Translations under genes and position numbers: made by a program
Assembly: GCF_030419005.1 (NCBI RefSeq)
Contig: NZ_CP106952.1
Coordinates: 372,001 to 436,000 of the forward strand
DNA length: 64,000 nucleotides
Source of the DNA: Eleftheria terrae
GTDB lineage: Bacteria > Pseudomonadota > Gammaproteobacteria > Burkholderiales > Burkholderiaceae_C
Direction of reading: 5' to 3'
Part shown: positions 37,297-46,127 of the stretch, in pieces
How positions within the stretch are numbered: the stretch's first letter is position 1
How the letters are laid out: the number at the start of each line of letters is the position of its first letter
The notes under the pieces: model-generated
Databases searched by the model: none
The model's input: the letters and a program-made list of their open reading frames with translations, nothing else
What the model was told of the DNA's origin: nothing

Positions 37297-38073
37297 ATGA
37301 AGGAATTCGGCGGCCAGGTGGTCCTGGTCACGGGTGCTGCGCAGGGCATCGGCGCGGCGGTGGCGGCGCATTTCGCCGAGCGCGGCGCCCGCGTGGCGCT
37401 GCTCGACCGCTCCGGCTCGGTGCGCGAGCTGGCGGCCACGCTGGCCGAACGCGATGTGGAGGCCCTGCCCCTGCAGGCCGACGTGCGCAACCAGGCCGTG
37501 CTCGAATGGGCGGTGGAGCTGGCGGAGCACCGGCTCGGGCCAATCGACATCCTGGTGCACGCTGCCGGCGTGCTGCGCACCGGCGGCGCGCTGGAGATGG
37601 ACGAAGACGACTGGCAGCTGACGATGGACACCAACGCCGGCGGCCTCTGGCGCACCGCGACCGCGGTGGCGCGCCGCATGCGCCCGCGCCAGCGCGGCAA
37701 CATCATCGCCATCGGCTCCAACGCAGCCGCGGTGCCGCGGGTGGGCATGGCCGCCTACGCGGCCTCGAAGGCCGCGGTGGCGCACCTGATGCGGTGCCTG
37801 GCCCTCGAGCTGGCGCCGCATGGCATCCGCTGCAACCTGGTGTCGCCCGGTTCCACCGACACGCCGATGCAGCGCCAGCTGTGGCAGGGGCCGCAGAGCG
37901 AGGCGGAAGTGATCCGCGGCACGCTGGACAGCTGGCGCCTGGGCATCCCGCTCGGGCGCATCGCCGACCCGCAGGACATTGCGGAGGCGGTGGCCTTCCT
38001 GGCCAGCCCGCGCTCCCGCCACATCACCATGCATGACCTGCGGGTGGACGGCGGCGCCACGCTGGGGGCTTGA
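37297..38073 (+). CDS. dhbA: 2,3-dihydro-2,3-dihydroxybenzoate dehydrogenase
   Basis: A 258-residue short-chain dehydrogenase that oxidises the isochorismatase product to 2,3-dihydroxybenzoate with NAD+. Cofactor motif [13 protein letters not shown] (about residue 11), [32 protein letters not shown] with the catalytic Tyr/Lys of YAASK, and the family end [13 protein letters not shown]. Three bases after the previous gene. With dhbC, dhbB and dhbE it completes the route to the activated aryl acid. Confidence 0.93.
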   Translation: MKEFGGQVVLVTGAAQGIGAAVAAHFAERGARVALLDRSGSVRELAATLAERDVEALPLQADVRNQAVLEWAVELAEHRLGPIDILVHAAGVLRTGGALEMDEDDWQLTMDTNAGGLWRTATAVARRMRPRQRGNIIAIGSNAAAVPRVGMAAYAASKAAVAHLMRCLALELAPHGIRCNLVSPGSTDTPMQRQLWQGPQSEAEVIRGTLDSWRLGIPLGRIADPQDIAEAVAFLASPRSRHITMHDLRVDGGATLGA

Positions 38074-38074
38074 G

Positions 38075-39211
38075 ATGAAACGTCGTGATGTGTTGTTGCG
38101 CAGCGCGGCCGGCACCGCGGCCTGCATCGGCCTGGGGCAGGCCGCCCGTGCCGCCGCCGAGGTGGCGGTGACCGATCTGGCCGGCCGCCAGGTGGCGGTG
38201 CCGGCCCGGCTCGACCGCGTGCTGCTCGGCGAAGGCCGCTTGCTGCCCACGCTGGCGCTGCTGGAGCGCGAGGACCCGCTGGCCCGGCTGGCCGGCATGA
38301 TGGGCGAATTCGAACGCCTGGACGCCCCCGGCTACGCGCAATGGAAGCAGCGCTTCCCGAAGCTGGAGGCGGTGCCCCGGGTGGGCCGCGCGGCGAGCGG
38401 CAGCTTCAGCGTCGAGCAGGCCATCGCGCTGAAGCCGCAGCTGGCCATCTTCGGCCTCGAAGGCCATGGCCCCGCGCCGCAGGACCGCGAGACCATCGCG
38501 CGCTTGCAGGCCGCTGGCTGCGCCATCGTGTTCATCGACCTGCGGCAGGACCCGCTGCTCAACACGCCTCGCAGCGTCGAGGTGCTGGGCCAGGCGCTGG
38601 GCCGCTCGCGCGAGGCGGCCGAGTTCGTCGCCTACTACCGCCAGGAACTGGCCCGGGTGACCGAGGTCCTGAAGACCCGCCGGCCGCCAGCGCCCACCGT
38701 CTTCCTGGAGAACCGGGTGGGCCTGGGCGAAGGCTGCTGCGACACCATGGTGGGCATGATGGGCAAGCTGCTCGACGCGGCCGGCGGCCGCAACGTGGCA
38801 CGCAGCCGGGTGCCGGGCGAATTCGGCACGCTGAGCCTGGAGTACCTGCTGTCATCGCAGCCGCAGTACTACATCGGCACCGCCATCGGCGGGCCCGGCA
38901 CCCCGGCGCCGGGGTCGATGCGGGTGTCCCTGGGCGCGGGGGTGGACGAGGCAGCCGCACGGGCCTCCTTGCAGCGCGCACTGCAGCGCCGCGGCATCGC
39001 CCAGCTGAAGGCGGTGCAGGAAGGGCGGGCCTACGCGGTCTGGCATCACTTCTACAACTCGCCGTTCAACGTGGCGGCGCTGCAGGCCTTTGCCAAATGG
39101 CTGCATCCGCAGGACTTCGCGGCGCTCAACCCGCGCGCGACGCTGGAGACGCTGTACCGCCGCTTCCAGCCAGTGCCGCTGGACGGCCAGTACTGGGTCA
39201 GCCTGCGATGA
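38075..39211 (+). CDS. periplasmic siderophore-binding protein of an ABC importer
   Basis: A 378-residue FepB/FhuD-type binding protein. It begins MKRRDVLLRSAAGTAACIGL, a signal sequence with twin arginines that may use the Tat route. The mature protein has the two-lobe ABC transporter substrate-binding pattern: LARLAGMMGEFERL, EQAIALKPQLAIFG, CAIVFIDLRQDPLLNTPRSVEVLGQALG, GEFGTLSLEYLLSSQPQYYIGT. One base after dhbA; its stop overlaps the permease start. It should hand the ferric siderophore from the receptor to the inner-membrane permease. Confidence 0.9.
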   Translation: MKRRDVLLRSAAGTAACIGLGQAARAAAEVAVTDLAGRQVAVPARLDRVLLGEGRLLPTLALLEREDPLARLAGMMGEFERLDAPGYAQWKQRFPKLEAVPRVGRAASGSFSVEQAIALKPQLAIFGLEGHGPAPQDRETIARLQAAGCAIVFIDLRQDPLLNTPRSVEVLGQALGRSREAAEFVAYYRQELARVTEVLKTRRPPAPTVFLENRVGLGEGCCDTMVGMMGKLLDAAGGRNVARSRVPGEFGTLSLEYLLSSQPQYYIGTAIGGPGTPAPGSMRVSLGAGVDEAAARASLQRALQRRGIAQLKAVQEGRAYAVWHHFYNSPFNVAALQAFAKWLHPQDFAALNPRATLETLYRRFQPVPLDGQYWVSLR

Positions 39212-40278
39212 GCAGCATGCCCGACACCCTGGCGCTGGCGGCCGAGCCGCTGGCACGGCGCTATGCGCAGTTCGTGTGGCGCCGGCGGCTGCTGCTGCTG
39301 GCCCTGGCCCTGGTGCTGCTGCTGTCGGTGGCAGGCGACCTGGCCACCGGGCCGTCCACCTTCCCGCTGGCCGATGTGCTGGCCGGCCTGTGGAACCCGC
39401 AGGCGCTGGACGAGGCGCAGCGCGTCATCCTGTGGGAGGTGCGGGCGCCGGCCGCCGTCATGGCGGTGGTGGTGGGGGCCTGCCTGGGCCTGGCCGGCGC
39501 CCAGATGCAGACGGTGCTGGACAACCCGCTGGCCGACCCCTTCACGCTGGGTGTGGCCACGGCCGGCGCAGTCGGTGCCTCGGTGGTCATCGTGCTGGGC
39601 GGCTCCTTCGTGGTGCTGGGCGAGAACGTCGCCATCGCCGGGGGCGCCTTCGTCTTCGCGGCGGGGGCGACGCTGCTGATCCAGGGGCTGTCGCGCCGCT
39701 TCGGCGCCACGGCCGACACGGTGCTGCTGTTCGGCATCGCCCTGCTGTTCACCTTCGAGGCGCTGCTGTGGCTGCTGCAGTTCGTGGCCGACAGCGACGC
39801 GCTGCAGCAGATCGTGTTCTGGACCATGGGCAGCCTGAGCCCGTCCACCTGGAACAAGATCGTGCTGGTGGCGGGCGTGCTGCTGGTCTGCTCGCTCGAC
39901 CTCTCGCGCCATGCCTGGGCCTTGACGGCCCTGCGCGCCGGCGAGGAGCAGGCGCGCAGCTTCGGGGTGGCGGTCGAGTCGCTGCGGCTGCACACGCTGC
40001 TGCGGGTGAGCCTGCTGAGCGCGGCGGCGCTCAGCTTTGTCGGCATCATCGGCTTCGTGGCGCTGGTGGGGCCGCACATCGCGCGCATGCTGGTTGGCGA
40101 GGACCATCGCATCTACCTGCCCGCCAGCGCGCTCAGCGGCGCGTTGATGCTGTCGCTCGCGTCCATCCTGAGCAAGTCCATCATCCCGGGCGTGGTGCTG
40201 CCCATCGGCATCGTCACGGCGCTGGTCGGCGTGCCGATGTTCATGGCCCTCGTGCTCGCCCGGCGGAGGCGGCCATGA
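39208..40278 (+). CDS. FecCD-family permease of the siderophore ABC importer
   Basis: A 356-residue membrane protein with about nine to ten hydrophobic segments. Family motifs include EVRAPAAVMAVVVGACLGLAGAQMQTVLDNPLADPFTLG (interrupted here by none) and GFVALVGPHIARMLVGEDHR near the C-terminus. Only one permease gene is present, so it should act as a homodimer like BtuC. Start ATG at 39208 overlaps the previous stop. Confidence 0.93.
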   Translation: MSSMPDTLALAAEPLARRYAQFVWRRRLLLLALALVLLLSVAGDLATGPSTFPLADVLAGLWNPQALDEAQRVILWEVRAPAAVMAVVVGACLGLAGAQMQTVLDNPLADPFTLGVATAGAVGASVVIVLGGSFVVLGENVAIAGGAFVFAAGATLLIQGLSRRFGATADTVLLFGIALLFTFEALLWLLQFVADSDALQQIVFWTMGSLSPSTWNKIVLVAGVLLVCSLDLSRHAWALTALRAGEEQARSFGVAVESLRLHTLLRVSLLSAAALSFVGIIGFVALVGPHIARMLVGEDHRIYLPASALSGALMLSLASILSKSIIPGVVLPIGIVTALVGVPMFMALVLARRRRP

Positions 40279-41150
40279 GCGCGGTGCTGCCGCCCGGGGC
40301 GGGCGCTGCGGCCGCTGCCGCGTGCGGCGCGGTGCCGAAGGTGGCCGCCGCCCCGCATGCCGACGTCGGCACGGCCGGCCTGTTGCTCCGTGGGCTGCAG
40401 GTCGGCTACCGGGGCCGCCGTGTGGTCGAGGGCCTGGACCTGGGGCCGGTGCCGGCCGGTTCGCTGGTGGCCCTGGTCGGCCCCAACGGCGCGGGCAAGT
40501 CCACCCTGATGCGCGGCGTGGCCGGCCTGTGTCGCGCCACTGGCGAGTTGCGGCTTGGCGGGCAGGCGCTCGAAGCGCTGCGCCCGGCCGAGCGTTTGCA
40601 GCGCATTGGCTACCTGCCGCAGGCCTTGCCCCAGCCCACGCCGCTGGTGGTGTACGAGTCGCTGCTGGCTTCGGTGCGGGCCGGTCGCGCGGCCTGGAGC
40701 CGGACGCAGGCCGAAGCGGCCATCGAGGCGGTGGTGCAACGCCTGGAACTGGGCCCGCTGGCGCTGCGCCGGCTGGACGAGCTGTCTGGCGGGCAGCGGC
40801 AGATGGTGGGCCTGGCGCAAGTCCTGGTCCGGCAGCCTGGCCTGCTGCTGCTGGACGAGCCGACCAGCGCGCTCGACCTGCGCTGGCAGCTGAAGGTGCT
40901 GCAGGTGGTGCATGAGGACGTGCAGCGGGGCGGCGGCATCGCGCTGGTGGCCCTGCACGATCTCAACCTGGCGTTGCGCTTCTGCGACCGGATCGCCGTG
41001 CTGGCCGGTGGCCGGCTGGTGGCCTGGGGGCCGCCGCGCGAGGTGTTCACCGACGCCGTGCTGCGCAGCACCTACGGCGTGGAAGGCCGGGTGGAGCGCT
41101 GCTCGCTGGGCCACCCGGTGGTGGTGGTGGACCGGGTGGCGGCCGGCTGA
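40275..41150 (+). CDS. ATPase of the siderophore ABC importer
   Basis: A 291-residue ABC ATPase of the FepC type. Walker A GPNGAGKST, Q-loop GYLPQALPQ, signature LSGGQRQMVGLAQ, Walker B LLLLDEPTSALDL, H-loop VALHDLN. The first 35 residues (Ala/Pro-rich) are unusual for the family; an internal start near the LLLRGLQVGYRG stretch would give a standard N-terminus, but the ATG at 40275 overlaps the previous stop in the ATGA pattern used throughout this operon. Last gene of the nine-gene unit. Confidence 0.92.
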   Translation: MSAVLPPGAGAAAAAACGAVPKVAAAPHADVGTAGLLLRGLQVGYRGRRVVEGLDLGPVPAGSLVALVGPNGAGKSTLMRGVAGLCRATGELRLGGQALEALRPAERLQRIGYLPQALPQPTPLVVYESLLASVRAGRAAWSRTQAEAAIEAVVQRLELGPLALRRLDELSGGQRQMVGLAQVLVRQPGLLLLDEPTSALDLRWQLKVLQVVHEDVQRGGGIALVALHDLNLALRFCDRIAVLAGGRLVAWGPPREVFTDAVLRSTYGVEGRVERCSLGHPVVVVDRVAAG

Positions 41151-41275
41151 GGCGCTGCGGCGGCCGCCGCCGGAGACCGGCTGGCCGGCCGCCGCCATTC
41201 AAGCGCCTGGTGGAGGGCCTGCGCAGCGCCTCCCGGCGTGTGGTCCCGGCCAGGTGCGGCCTCTCGGGGCCCGCT

Positions 41276-42046
41276 TCAGCGGGTCGACTCGCGCTCGATC
41301 CGGACCGAGTAGTTCTGGCCCTGGTTGTTGTCCCAGAACGTCTGGCCGTTGACGGTGTAGCTCACCGCCAGTTCCAGCCGGCTTGCCTCGCCGAGCGGGA
41401 GTTGGTAGGTCCATTCCTCGGCGCCATAGGCGTTGGGGTTGGGCGCGGCGCTGTAGCCGCTGTTCCAGTAGGCCGGGTTGTAGTAGGCCTGCACGACCTG
41501 GCTGGTCCGCCAGCCGTCGGTGGAATACACCACCGCCACATTCTTCGCCGGACCGAGGTTGCGCACCGTGACGCTGCCGTGGAGCTGGTTGTCCCAGCTG
41601 GCGCGCACCACCGGCTCGTACCGGTTCAACACATTCAGGCCGTCGCGCAGCAGGGAGCCGGTGTCGGCGCCCTGGCGGTAGTTGCGGCCCTGGTTGTTGT
41701 CCCAATAGGTGCGCCCGTTCACCTCGTATTTGAGCGCGTATTCAGCATCCCAGTTGCCGTGCGCGAACCAGTAGCCTTTCCAGATTTCCTTGCCGGCGCC
41801 GGAGCTGGAGTGGTATTGCAGCGGCACGTCGATCCATTGGCCGTCGATGTTCTTCACGTGGGCGTACACGGACTTGACCGGGCCGAGGTTGGCCACCTGT
41901 GCTTCCCAGCCGAAATTCTGGCTGCTGCCGTAGCGCCAGGTGACGGTGCTCTGGCCGCGCTGCAGCGCAATTTCGTCGGCGGCCTGGGCGGAGAAACTGC
42001 TGGCGATGGCGAGCCAGGCCAGCGAAAGAAGGGCAGTTTTTTTCAT
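41276..42046 (-). CDS. secreted protein with two CBM21-like carbohydrate-binding domains
   Basis: A 256-residue extracellular protein with signal peptide 1-23 (KKTALLSLAWLAIASSFSAQA). It has two homologous beta-sandwich repeats, about 28-125 and 142-250. Each ends with the same motif: YEVNGRTYWDNNQGRNY and YTVNGQTFWDNNQGQNY, and each contains NLGPVKSVYAHVKN or NLGPAKNVAVVYST. This pattern (GxxYWDNNxGxNY) matches CBM21, a starch/glycogen-binding family known mostly from eukaryotic amylases and phosphatase subunits. No catalytic domain is attached. It may tether a polysaccharide or help a separate enzyme. It converges with the siderophore operon. Confidence 0.8.
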   Translation of the reverse strand: MKKTALLSLAWLAIASSFSAQAADEIALQRGQSTVTWRYGSSQNFGWEAQVANLGPVKSVYAHVKNIDGQWIDVPLQYHSSSGAGKEIWKGYWFAHGNWDAEYALKYEVNGRTYWDNNQGRNYRQGADTGSLLRDGLNVLNRYEPVVRASWDNQLHGSVTVRNLGPAKNVAVVYSTDGWRTSQVVQAYYNPAYWNSGYSAAPNPNAYGAEEWTYQLPLGEASRLELAVSYTVNGQTFWDNNQGQNYSVRIERESTR

Positions 42047-42631
42047 TTCCGTGTCCTCATGCAGGTTAGTGAATAGAAATATCGCGCGACGGCCGGACTG
42101 TAAAAAACCAAACGCTGCATTCCTATGGGAGGACTAACAGGGGGGACGGGGCGGCGGCAAGCGTCCGGGCTGTACCGGGCGACGCTGGCGGCTGGTTTCG
42201 CCCTGGTAGGGGGCGGTTACTCCGCGATTACCGGAGCTCCCGGCTCTTGTTTTGACAATCGAGCATGAGTTGTTTTGGCTACGAATTGAGCTGCTGCATG
42301 AGTTTCAAGTCGACTACAGGGCAGATACTACAAAAACGTTGTCGAGGGGCTCGCTGGTAAAATAGAAAAATGGAATGTGACCGACCGGAAGCGGGTACAT
42401 CCTGCGGGTGGATGGCTGAACCGTCGGGGCCTGTGGGCCCAGCTGCGCGGTGTAATTCGAACGAAACCGGAGGTGGAATGACCGGAATTTCCAGCATCAA
42501 TATCCGATATTTTTGTTCATGATGAGCGTGCCGGCTGCCGGCCACCCACTGTCAAGGGCAGCGAAGCGCCGCTCGCGTCGCCGTGCAGGGCGGCGGGCCG
42601 GTGTCATTCGGCGCCCGCCTGCGGCGCCGGT
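42047..42631. other. AT-richer intergenic region
   Basis: About 585 bases between two leftward genes; the part 42240-42500 is close to 50% G+C. The promoter candidate for the CBM21 gene is at the left end. A small leftward frame at 42279-42545 has no ribosome site and no protein-like composition. Nothing else recognised. Confidence 0.4.
42076..42104 (-). promoter_or_regulatory. promoter candidate of the CBM21 gene
   Basis: Reading leftwards: TTTACA (42099-42104, five of six), 17-base spacer, TATTTC (42076-42081, three of six), about 30 bases upstream of the start codon at 42046, in an AT-rich patch. Confidence 0.45.
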
Positions 42632-43555
42632 TCAGCGCATGGGCGACTCCCGCCATCCGGCATCCGGGTTGAACCGCTGGATCGACCGAGCCGACTCGTC
42701 GGTGCGCACGCCCAGGTCTTTCTCGAACACCCGCCCGTCGTGGTTCACCATGAAGCTCATGATGCCGGTATGCCCATACCTCACCGGCCAGGCCAACAGG
42801 GCAAAACCGCTCCTCATGCGCCCGCCGATGCGGTAGTCATACGCACCCCCGGGCGCATGCGGGCCCTGCGCGGTGAGGATGCGGTAGTGGTAGCCGTGAT
42901 AGCCGCCGCTGCCGCCCGGTTGCGCGGCCGCGAACAGCGGCCCCAGCGGGCTCGGGTCCTCGCCGGGCGTCTCCGGCCAGTACAACCCGTCTCGCTGGCC
43001 GGGACGGCTGACCAGCCGGCTGGCGTACTCGCGCAGGCCATTGCCGTCCCTGTCCTGCAGCGCGTACTCCCGCTGTGCGTCGACATAGGCACGCGCGGCC
43101 TGCATGGCAGACAGTTCGTTGCGCCCGATGCGTCGGCTGCGCAGCTCGTCTTCTCCTTGCTGTAGATCGAAGCGCCAGCCGGCATCGGCGTGTCGCATGG
43201 GGATCGGCAGCCGCCAACCCGCCTCGCCCACCGACAGGTAGGCCAGGCCCCGCTTCACCTCCTCGACGGCATGACGCTGCCGCCAGGCGTCAAGGAAGGC
43301 GTCGATGTCGCGCGGGTCGGCTCCGCCGGGCGCCATGAAGCGCTCCCAGTCCGGGCCGAGCACGTGGCGCAGGGCTTGCCGGTCCTGCCGCTGGACCGCG
43401 TCCACCAGGGCACGGGCCGCCGTCTCCGCATCGGGGTACGCGGCCTGCGCGAATGCGCTGGCCGGCCCCGCCAGCCAAAGGCCGGTCATCGCCCCGGCAC
43501 GGCAAAGGAGCCCGAGCCAGCCGCGAGTCAAGGCCGGAGCCTTCCGATGGATCAC
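42632..43555 (-). CDS. DUF2950-family exported protein
   Basis: A 307-residue periplasmic protein. Signal sequence (LTRGWLGLLCRAGAMTGLWLAGPASAFAQ) with mature N-terminus around residue 37 (YPDAETAARALVDAVQRQDRQAL). The conserved end of DUF2950 is recognisable: AAQPGGSGGYHGYHYRILTAQG, GFALLAWPVRYGHTGIMSFMVN, and GRVFEKDLG. Function is unknown. It begins at GTG 43555, with a GAAGGGAG site that lies near the end of the upstream DUF3300 gene. DUF2950 and DUF3300 genes are commonly neighbours, so they probably act together in the periplasm. Confidence 0.85.
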   Translation of the reverse strand: MIHRKAPALTRGWLGLLCRAGAMTGLWLAGPASAFAQAAYPDAETAARALVDAVQRQDRQALRHVLGPDWERFMAPGGADPRDIDAFLDAWRQRHAVEEVKRGLAYLSVGEAGWRLPIPMRHADAGWRFDLQQGEDELRSRRIGRNELSAMQAARAYVDAQREYALQDRDGNGLREYASRLVSRPGQRDGLYWPETPGEDPSPLGPLFAAAQPGGSGGYHGYHYRILTAQGPHAPGGAYDYRIGGRMRSGFALLAWPVRYGHTGIMSFMVNHDGRVFEKDLGVRTDESARSIQRFNPDAGWRESPMR

Positions 43556-43570
43556 CGCTGCTCCCTTCCG

Positions 43571-44857
43571 CTACGGCCGCCGGCCGCCGCGTGCTCTTGG
43601 TGCCCGGCCGGCGTCGCCCGCCGGACGCGCATGGGACCGCGAATGCGACATGGACTGCCGGCTTGCGACACCCCGGTCGTGCTGTTGCCTCGCCCTTGCA
43701 GGATCGCCGGCATCTCGCAGCGCATGGTCTTCCACACGGCGGCTGGCCGCCGGGGCGCTGCTCGCTTCCCGGCCGGCGTCCCGTGTGCCGCCGCCTTCCC
43801 TCGGGCCGCGCTCCGCGGCCGGTGCCGCGTCGGGGCGTTCCCGGGTTCCCGCCGCACCGGCACCGACCTCGCGCCCTTCGCCACGCTGCATGGCACTCCC
43901 TCGGGGAGCCGCGCCGGCCTGCTCGCGTGCAGCGGACGGCTCGCGATCGCGGCCGCGGTACGCCGCCCGCTGGCCAGCGTCACCGACACTCGGGGCGCTG
44001 AACTGCTGCCGGCTGCGCTCATTGCGGTACGGCACGCCGCGGCGGTGTTCCGCGTTGTGCTGGAAGCTGGTCTGCCGCGCATCGAGCCGGCGCTGGGCAT
44101 TGAGCTGGTTGTACTTGTTCACGTTGATGTTCACGTCGCCGCGGCCCCAGTCGCAGTTGCCCCAGAGGGCGGCGGTGGCAGCGACCCCCAGGCCGAACAC
44201 CATGCCGGACGCCAACGCCGCACCGGGGTAGTACGCCGCCATCGGCGGATAGTAGAAGGGCGGGTAGGACGGGTAGGGCCAGTCGCCATAGACCACCGCC
44301 GGGTCATAGGCCGGCACGTACACGACCTCGGGGTCCGCCGGTTCGATGCGGATCACCGTGGTGCCGGCCTCCTCAGGCGCGGGCTCCGCCACGACCCGCT
44401 GGTGCCGGGAGCTTTGCAGCTGGCCTGCCTGCTCGGCCTTCACCCGCAGCCGCTGCGTCGCGCTCAGCACGTCCTTGGCAGAGGCGAGAAAGGCATCGCC
44501 CAGGTTCTGCACCCAGTCCGGCTGCCGGCCCATGGTCTGGAGGACCTGCGGAAACGCGACCAGGGACTTCACGCTCGGATCCCAGTTCTGCGTTTCGACG
44601 GCGCGCACGGCGGCGTCGCCCTGCTCCTGCGGGTGCGACGCGGACCACGCGGCCGCCTCCGCGACGTCGGCCGGGTAGGTGGACGCCATCAGGATCTGCG
44701 ACAACAACGGGTCGGGGTACAGCGCGATGGGCGCCAGCATCTGCTCGAGTTCCTCGCGTGTGAATTCGCCCGCGGTCTGCGACAGCGTGGGCATCGGGAG
44801 CAGGGCCAGCAGGCAGACAAGGGCCGCGCAGAGCATCCATCGGCAGGGTTGACGCAT
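43571..44857 (-). CDS. DUF3300-family exported protein
   Basis: A 428-residue protein with signal peptide 1-27 (MLCAALVCLLALLPMPTLSQ). The DUF3300 core is clear: REELEQMLAPIALYPDPLLSQILMASTYP, VKSLVAFPQVLQTM, WVQNLGDAFLASAKDVL, and PEVVYVPAYDPAVVYGDWPY. The C-terminal 170 residues are a low-complexity Arg/Ala/Glu/Gly-rich tail typical of the family. Located in the periplasm or outer envelope; role unknown. The DUF2950 gene follows after 15 bases, so the two form an operon. Confidence 0.88.
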   Translation of the reverse strand: MRQPCRWMLCAALVCLLALLPMPTLSQTAGEFTREELEQMLAPIALYPDPLLSQILMASTYPADVAEAAAWSASHPQEQGDAAVRAVETQNWDPSVKSLVAFPQVLQTMGRQPDWVQNLGDAFLASAKDVLSATQRLRVKAEQAGQLQSSRHQRVVAEPAPEEAGTTVIRIEPADPEVVYVPAYDPAVVYGDWPYPSYPPFYYPPMAAYYPGAALASGMVFGLGVAATAALWGNCDWGRGDVNINVNKYNQLNAQRRLDARQTSFQHNAEHRRGVPYRNERSRQQFSAPSVGDAGQRAAYRGRDREPSAAREQAGAAPRGSAMQRGEGREVGAGAAGTRERPDAAPAAERGPREGGGTRDAGREASSAPAASRRVEDHALRDAGDPARARQQHDRGVASRQSMSHSRSHARPAGDAGRAPRARGGRRP

Positions 44858-44957
44858 AAAGCACCTTGCTTGAAGTGGGCCTGGGCGACGCTGCGGCAGC
44901 GCAAGCGCTGCAGCAGCGTCGCTTCGCGGTGTCGGAGCGGGCCTTGCCATCGCCGGC

Positions 44958-45803
44958 TCACCATTCCACCCAGAGCTGCAGCCCCCAGCGCCCCGGCCGT
45001 GCCAGAGGCCGGGACGCGGGCGGGTCACTGCCCTGCGTCATCCGGGACAGCCGCGGCGGCGCACCACGCGAATCGAAAGGCGTGAGCAGGCCAAGGTGGA
45101 CCTGCCCGGTGGACAGGCGGTCCACACCCAGGTTGATGGCCCCCAGCGGATCGGTGAGCAGCAGCACCATCCGCTCCAGCCAGTTCGGAGCCCCCGGCCG
45201 GGCCAGGATGCGTTGCCGCAACGGCCACAGCAGGTGCTCACCCAGCCAGGTGCCGACCAGCGGCGTGACCACCAGGTCCTGGTAGGACACCGGCTCCACG
45301 ACGGCCTCGGCGCCGAACTCGAAGATCGTCGACAGCAGGGCCGAGAACCAGAAGGCGGCACCGTGGTCCAGGCCGCGCGACCGGGCGCGGGTGTAGTAGG
45401 CCGCGCCCCAGTAGGGATGCAGCACATAGTTGACGACGGCACGGTCGTGGTCCCAGCGGGGATGGGTGACATGCTGCCGCCAGCTGTTCCAGCCGCGCTC
45501 GTCGGCTGCCGCATAGTTGGTCGTCTGGCGTGGCCACAAGCCGATGAAGGCCACGGCCGCGAACTGGTAGCCGAGGAAGTAGCCGGTGTCGCGCCGCAGG
45601 CCGGCGTGGTCGACCGATGTCATCCAGCCGGCTTGCGGCCCGCGGTCGCTGGGTTGGTCGGCCGCTGAGACCTGCGCGCTGCCTGCCAGGCACACCACCA
45701 TCATCAGCGCGACCATCAGCACGCCGGCACAGGCCCGATGGTCCGCCGCGCGACTGGTGGAACGAAGCCGCGCCGCCTGCCCCGGCCTGTGGTCCATCGC
45801 CAT
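44958..45803 (-). CDS. DUF3943-family envelope protein
   Basis: A 281-residue protein with an N-terminal hydrophobic signal/anchor (AGVLMVALMMVVCLAGSAQVSA). The body fits DUF3943: NYVLHPYWGAAYYTRARSRGLDHGAAFWFSALLSTIFEFGAEAV, EPVSYQDLVVTPLVGTWLGE and LLLTDPLGAINLGVDRL. These amphipathic segments suggest membrane insertion in the outer membrane or a periplasmic face. I chose the ATG at 45803 because GGAAGG precedes it; an ATG at 45818 lacks a ribosome site. It lies 100 bases upstream of the DUF3300 gene on the same strand and could be co-transcribed with it. Confidence 0.8.
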   Translation of the reverse strand: MAMDHRPGQAARLRSTSRAADHRACAGVLMVALMMVVCLAGSAQVSAADQPSDRGPQAGWMTSVDHAGLRRDTGYFLGYQFAAVAFIGLWPRQTTNYAAADERGWNSWRQHVTHPRWDHDRAVVNYVLHPYWGAAYYTRARSRGLDHGAAFWFSALLSTIFEFGAEAVVEPVSYQDLVVTPLVGTWLGEHLLWPLRQRILARPGAPNWLERMVLLLTDPLGAINLGVDRLSTGQVHLGLLTPFDSRGAPPRLSRMTQGSDPPASRPLARPGRWGLQLWVEW

Positions 45804-46127
45804 GCTGTTGCCTTCCATGAGGATCGGGTTGTCGATGCCGCGCCTGCGTGCGACGCACGGGCTGGCCTCGTTCCCGGAAGGTAGGGCCGATGCCGCCAGA
45901 CGGCCACCCGGCCGGGGGCCGAGCAGCCTGCCCCTTGTCCGGAGGACCGGTGAGGCCGGCTCGTGCATTGGCACGCGCTGCTCACGGCCGCCGCAGCCTG
46001 GCCTCGGGTCGCCCTCACTTCCCCCTCTCCTAGCTAGACGCTGTCCAACCCGGCGCCTACTGTTGCCGCACTTCAACGACGGACGCCATCGGCTGTCGTC
46101 ACCTTCAATGAACGCGGAGGCATCGTC
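45804..46127. other. divergent control region of the envelope island
   Basis: About 324 bases between DUF3943 (leftward) and the DUF3141 gene (rightward). A CCTAGCTAG motif near 46029-46037 contains a short palindrome. I searched by eye for an FNR-type TTGAT-N4-ATCAA site, as such clusters can be oxygen-controlled, and found none. Confidence 0.45.

Noticed and set aside
42240..42290. TTGACA near 42253 as a promoter for a rightward transcript
   Set aside because: No acceptable -10 box at 16-19 bases and no rightward gene follows.
42279..42545. 88-codon minus-strand frame in the intergenic region
   Set aside because: No ribosome binding site, no family resemblance, and it crosses AT-rich noncoding sequence.
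45804..46127. Search for an FNR/Anr box upstream of the DUF3141 operon
   Set aside because: No TTGAT-N4-ATCAA-like dyad is present, so oxygen control cannot be claimed from this sequence.
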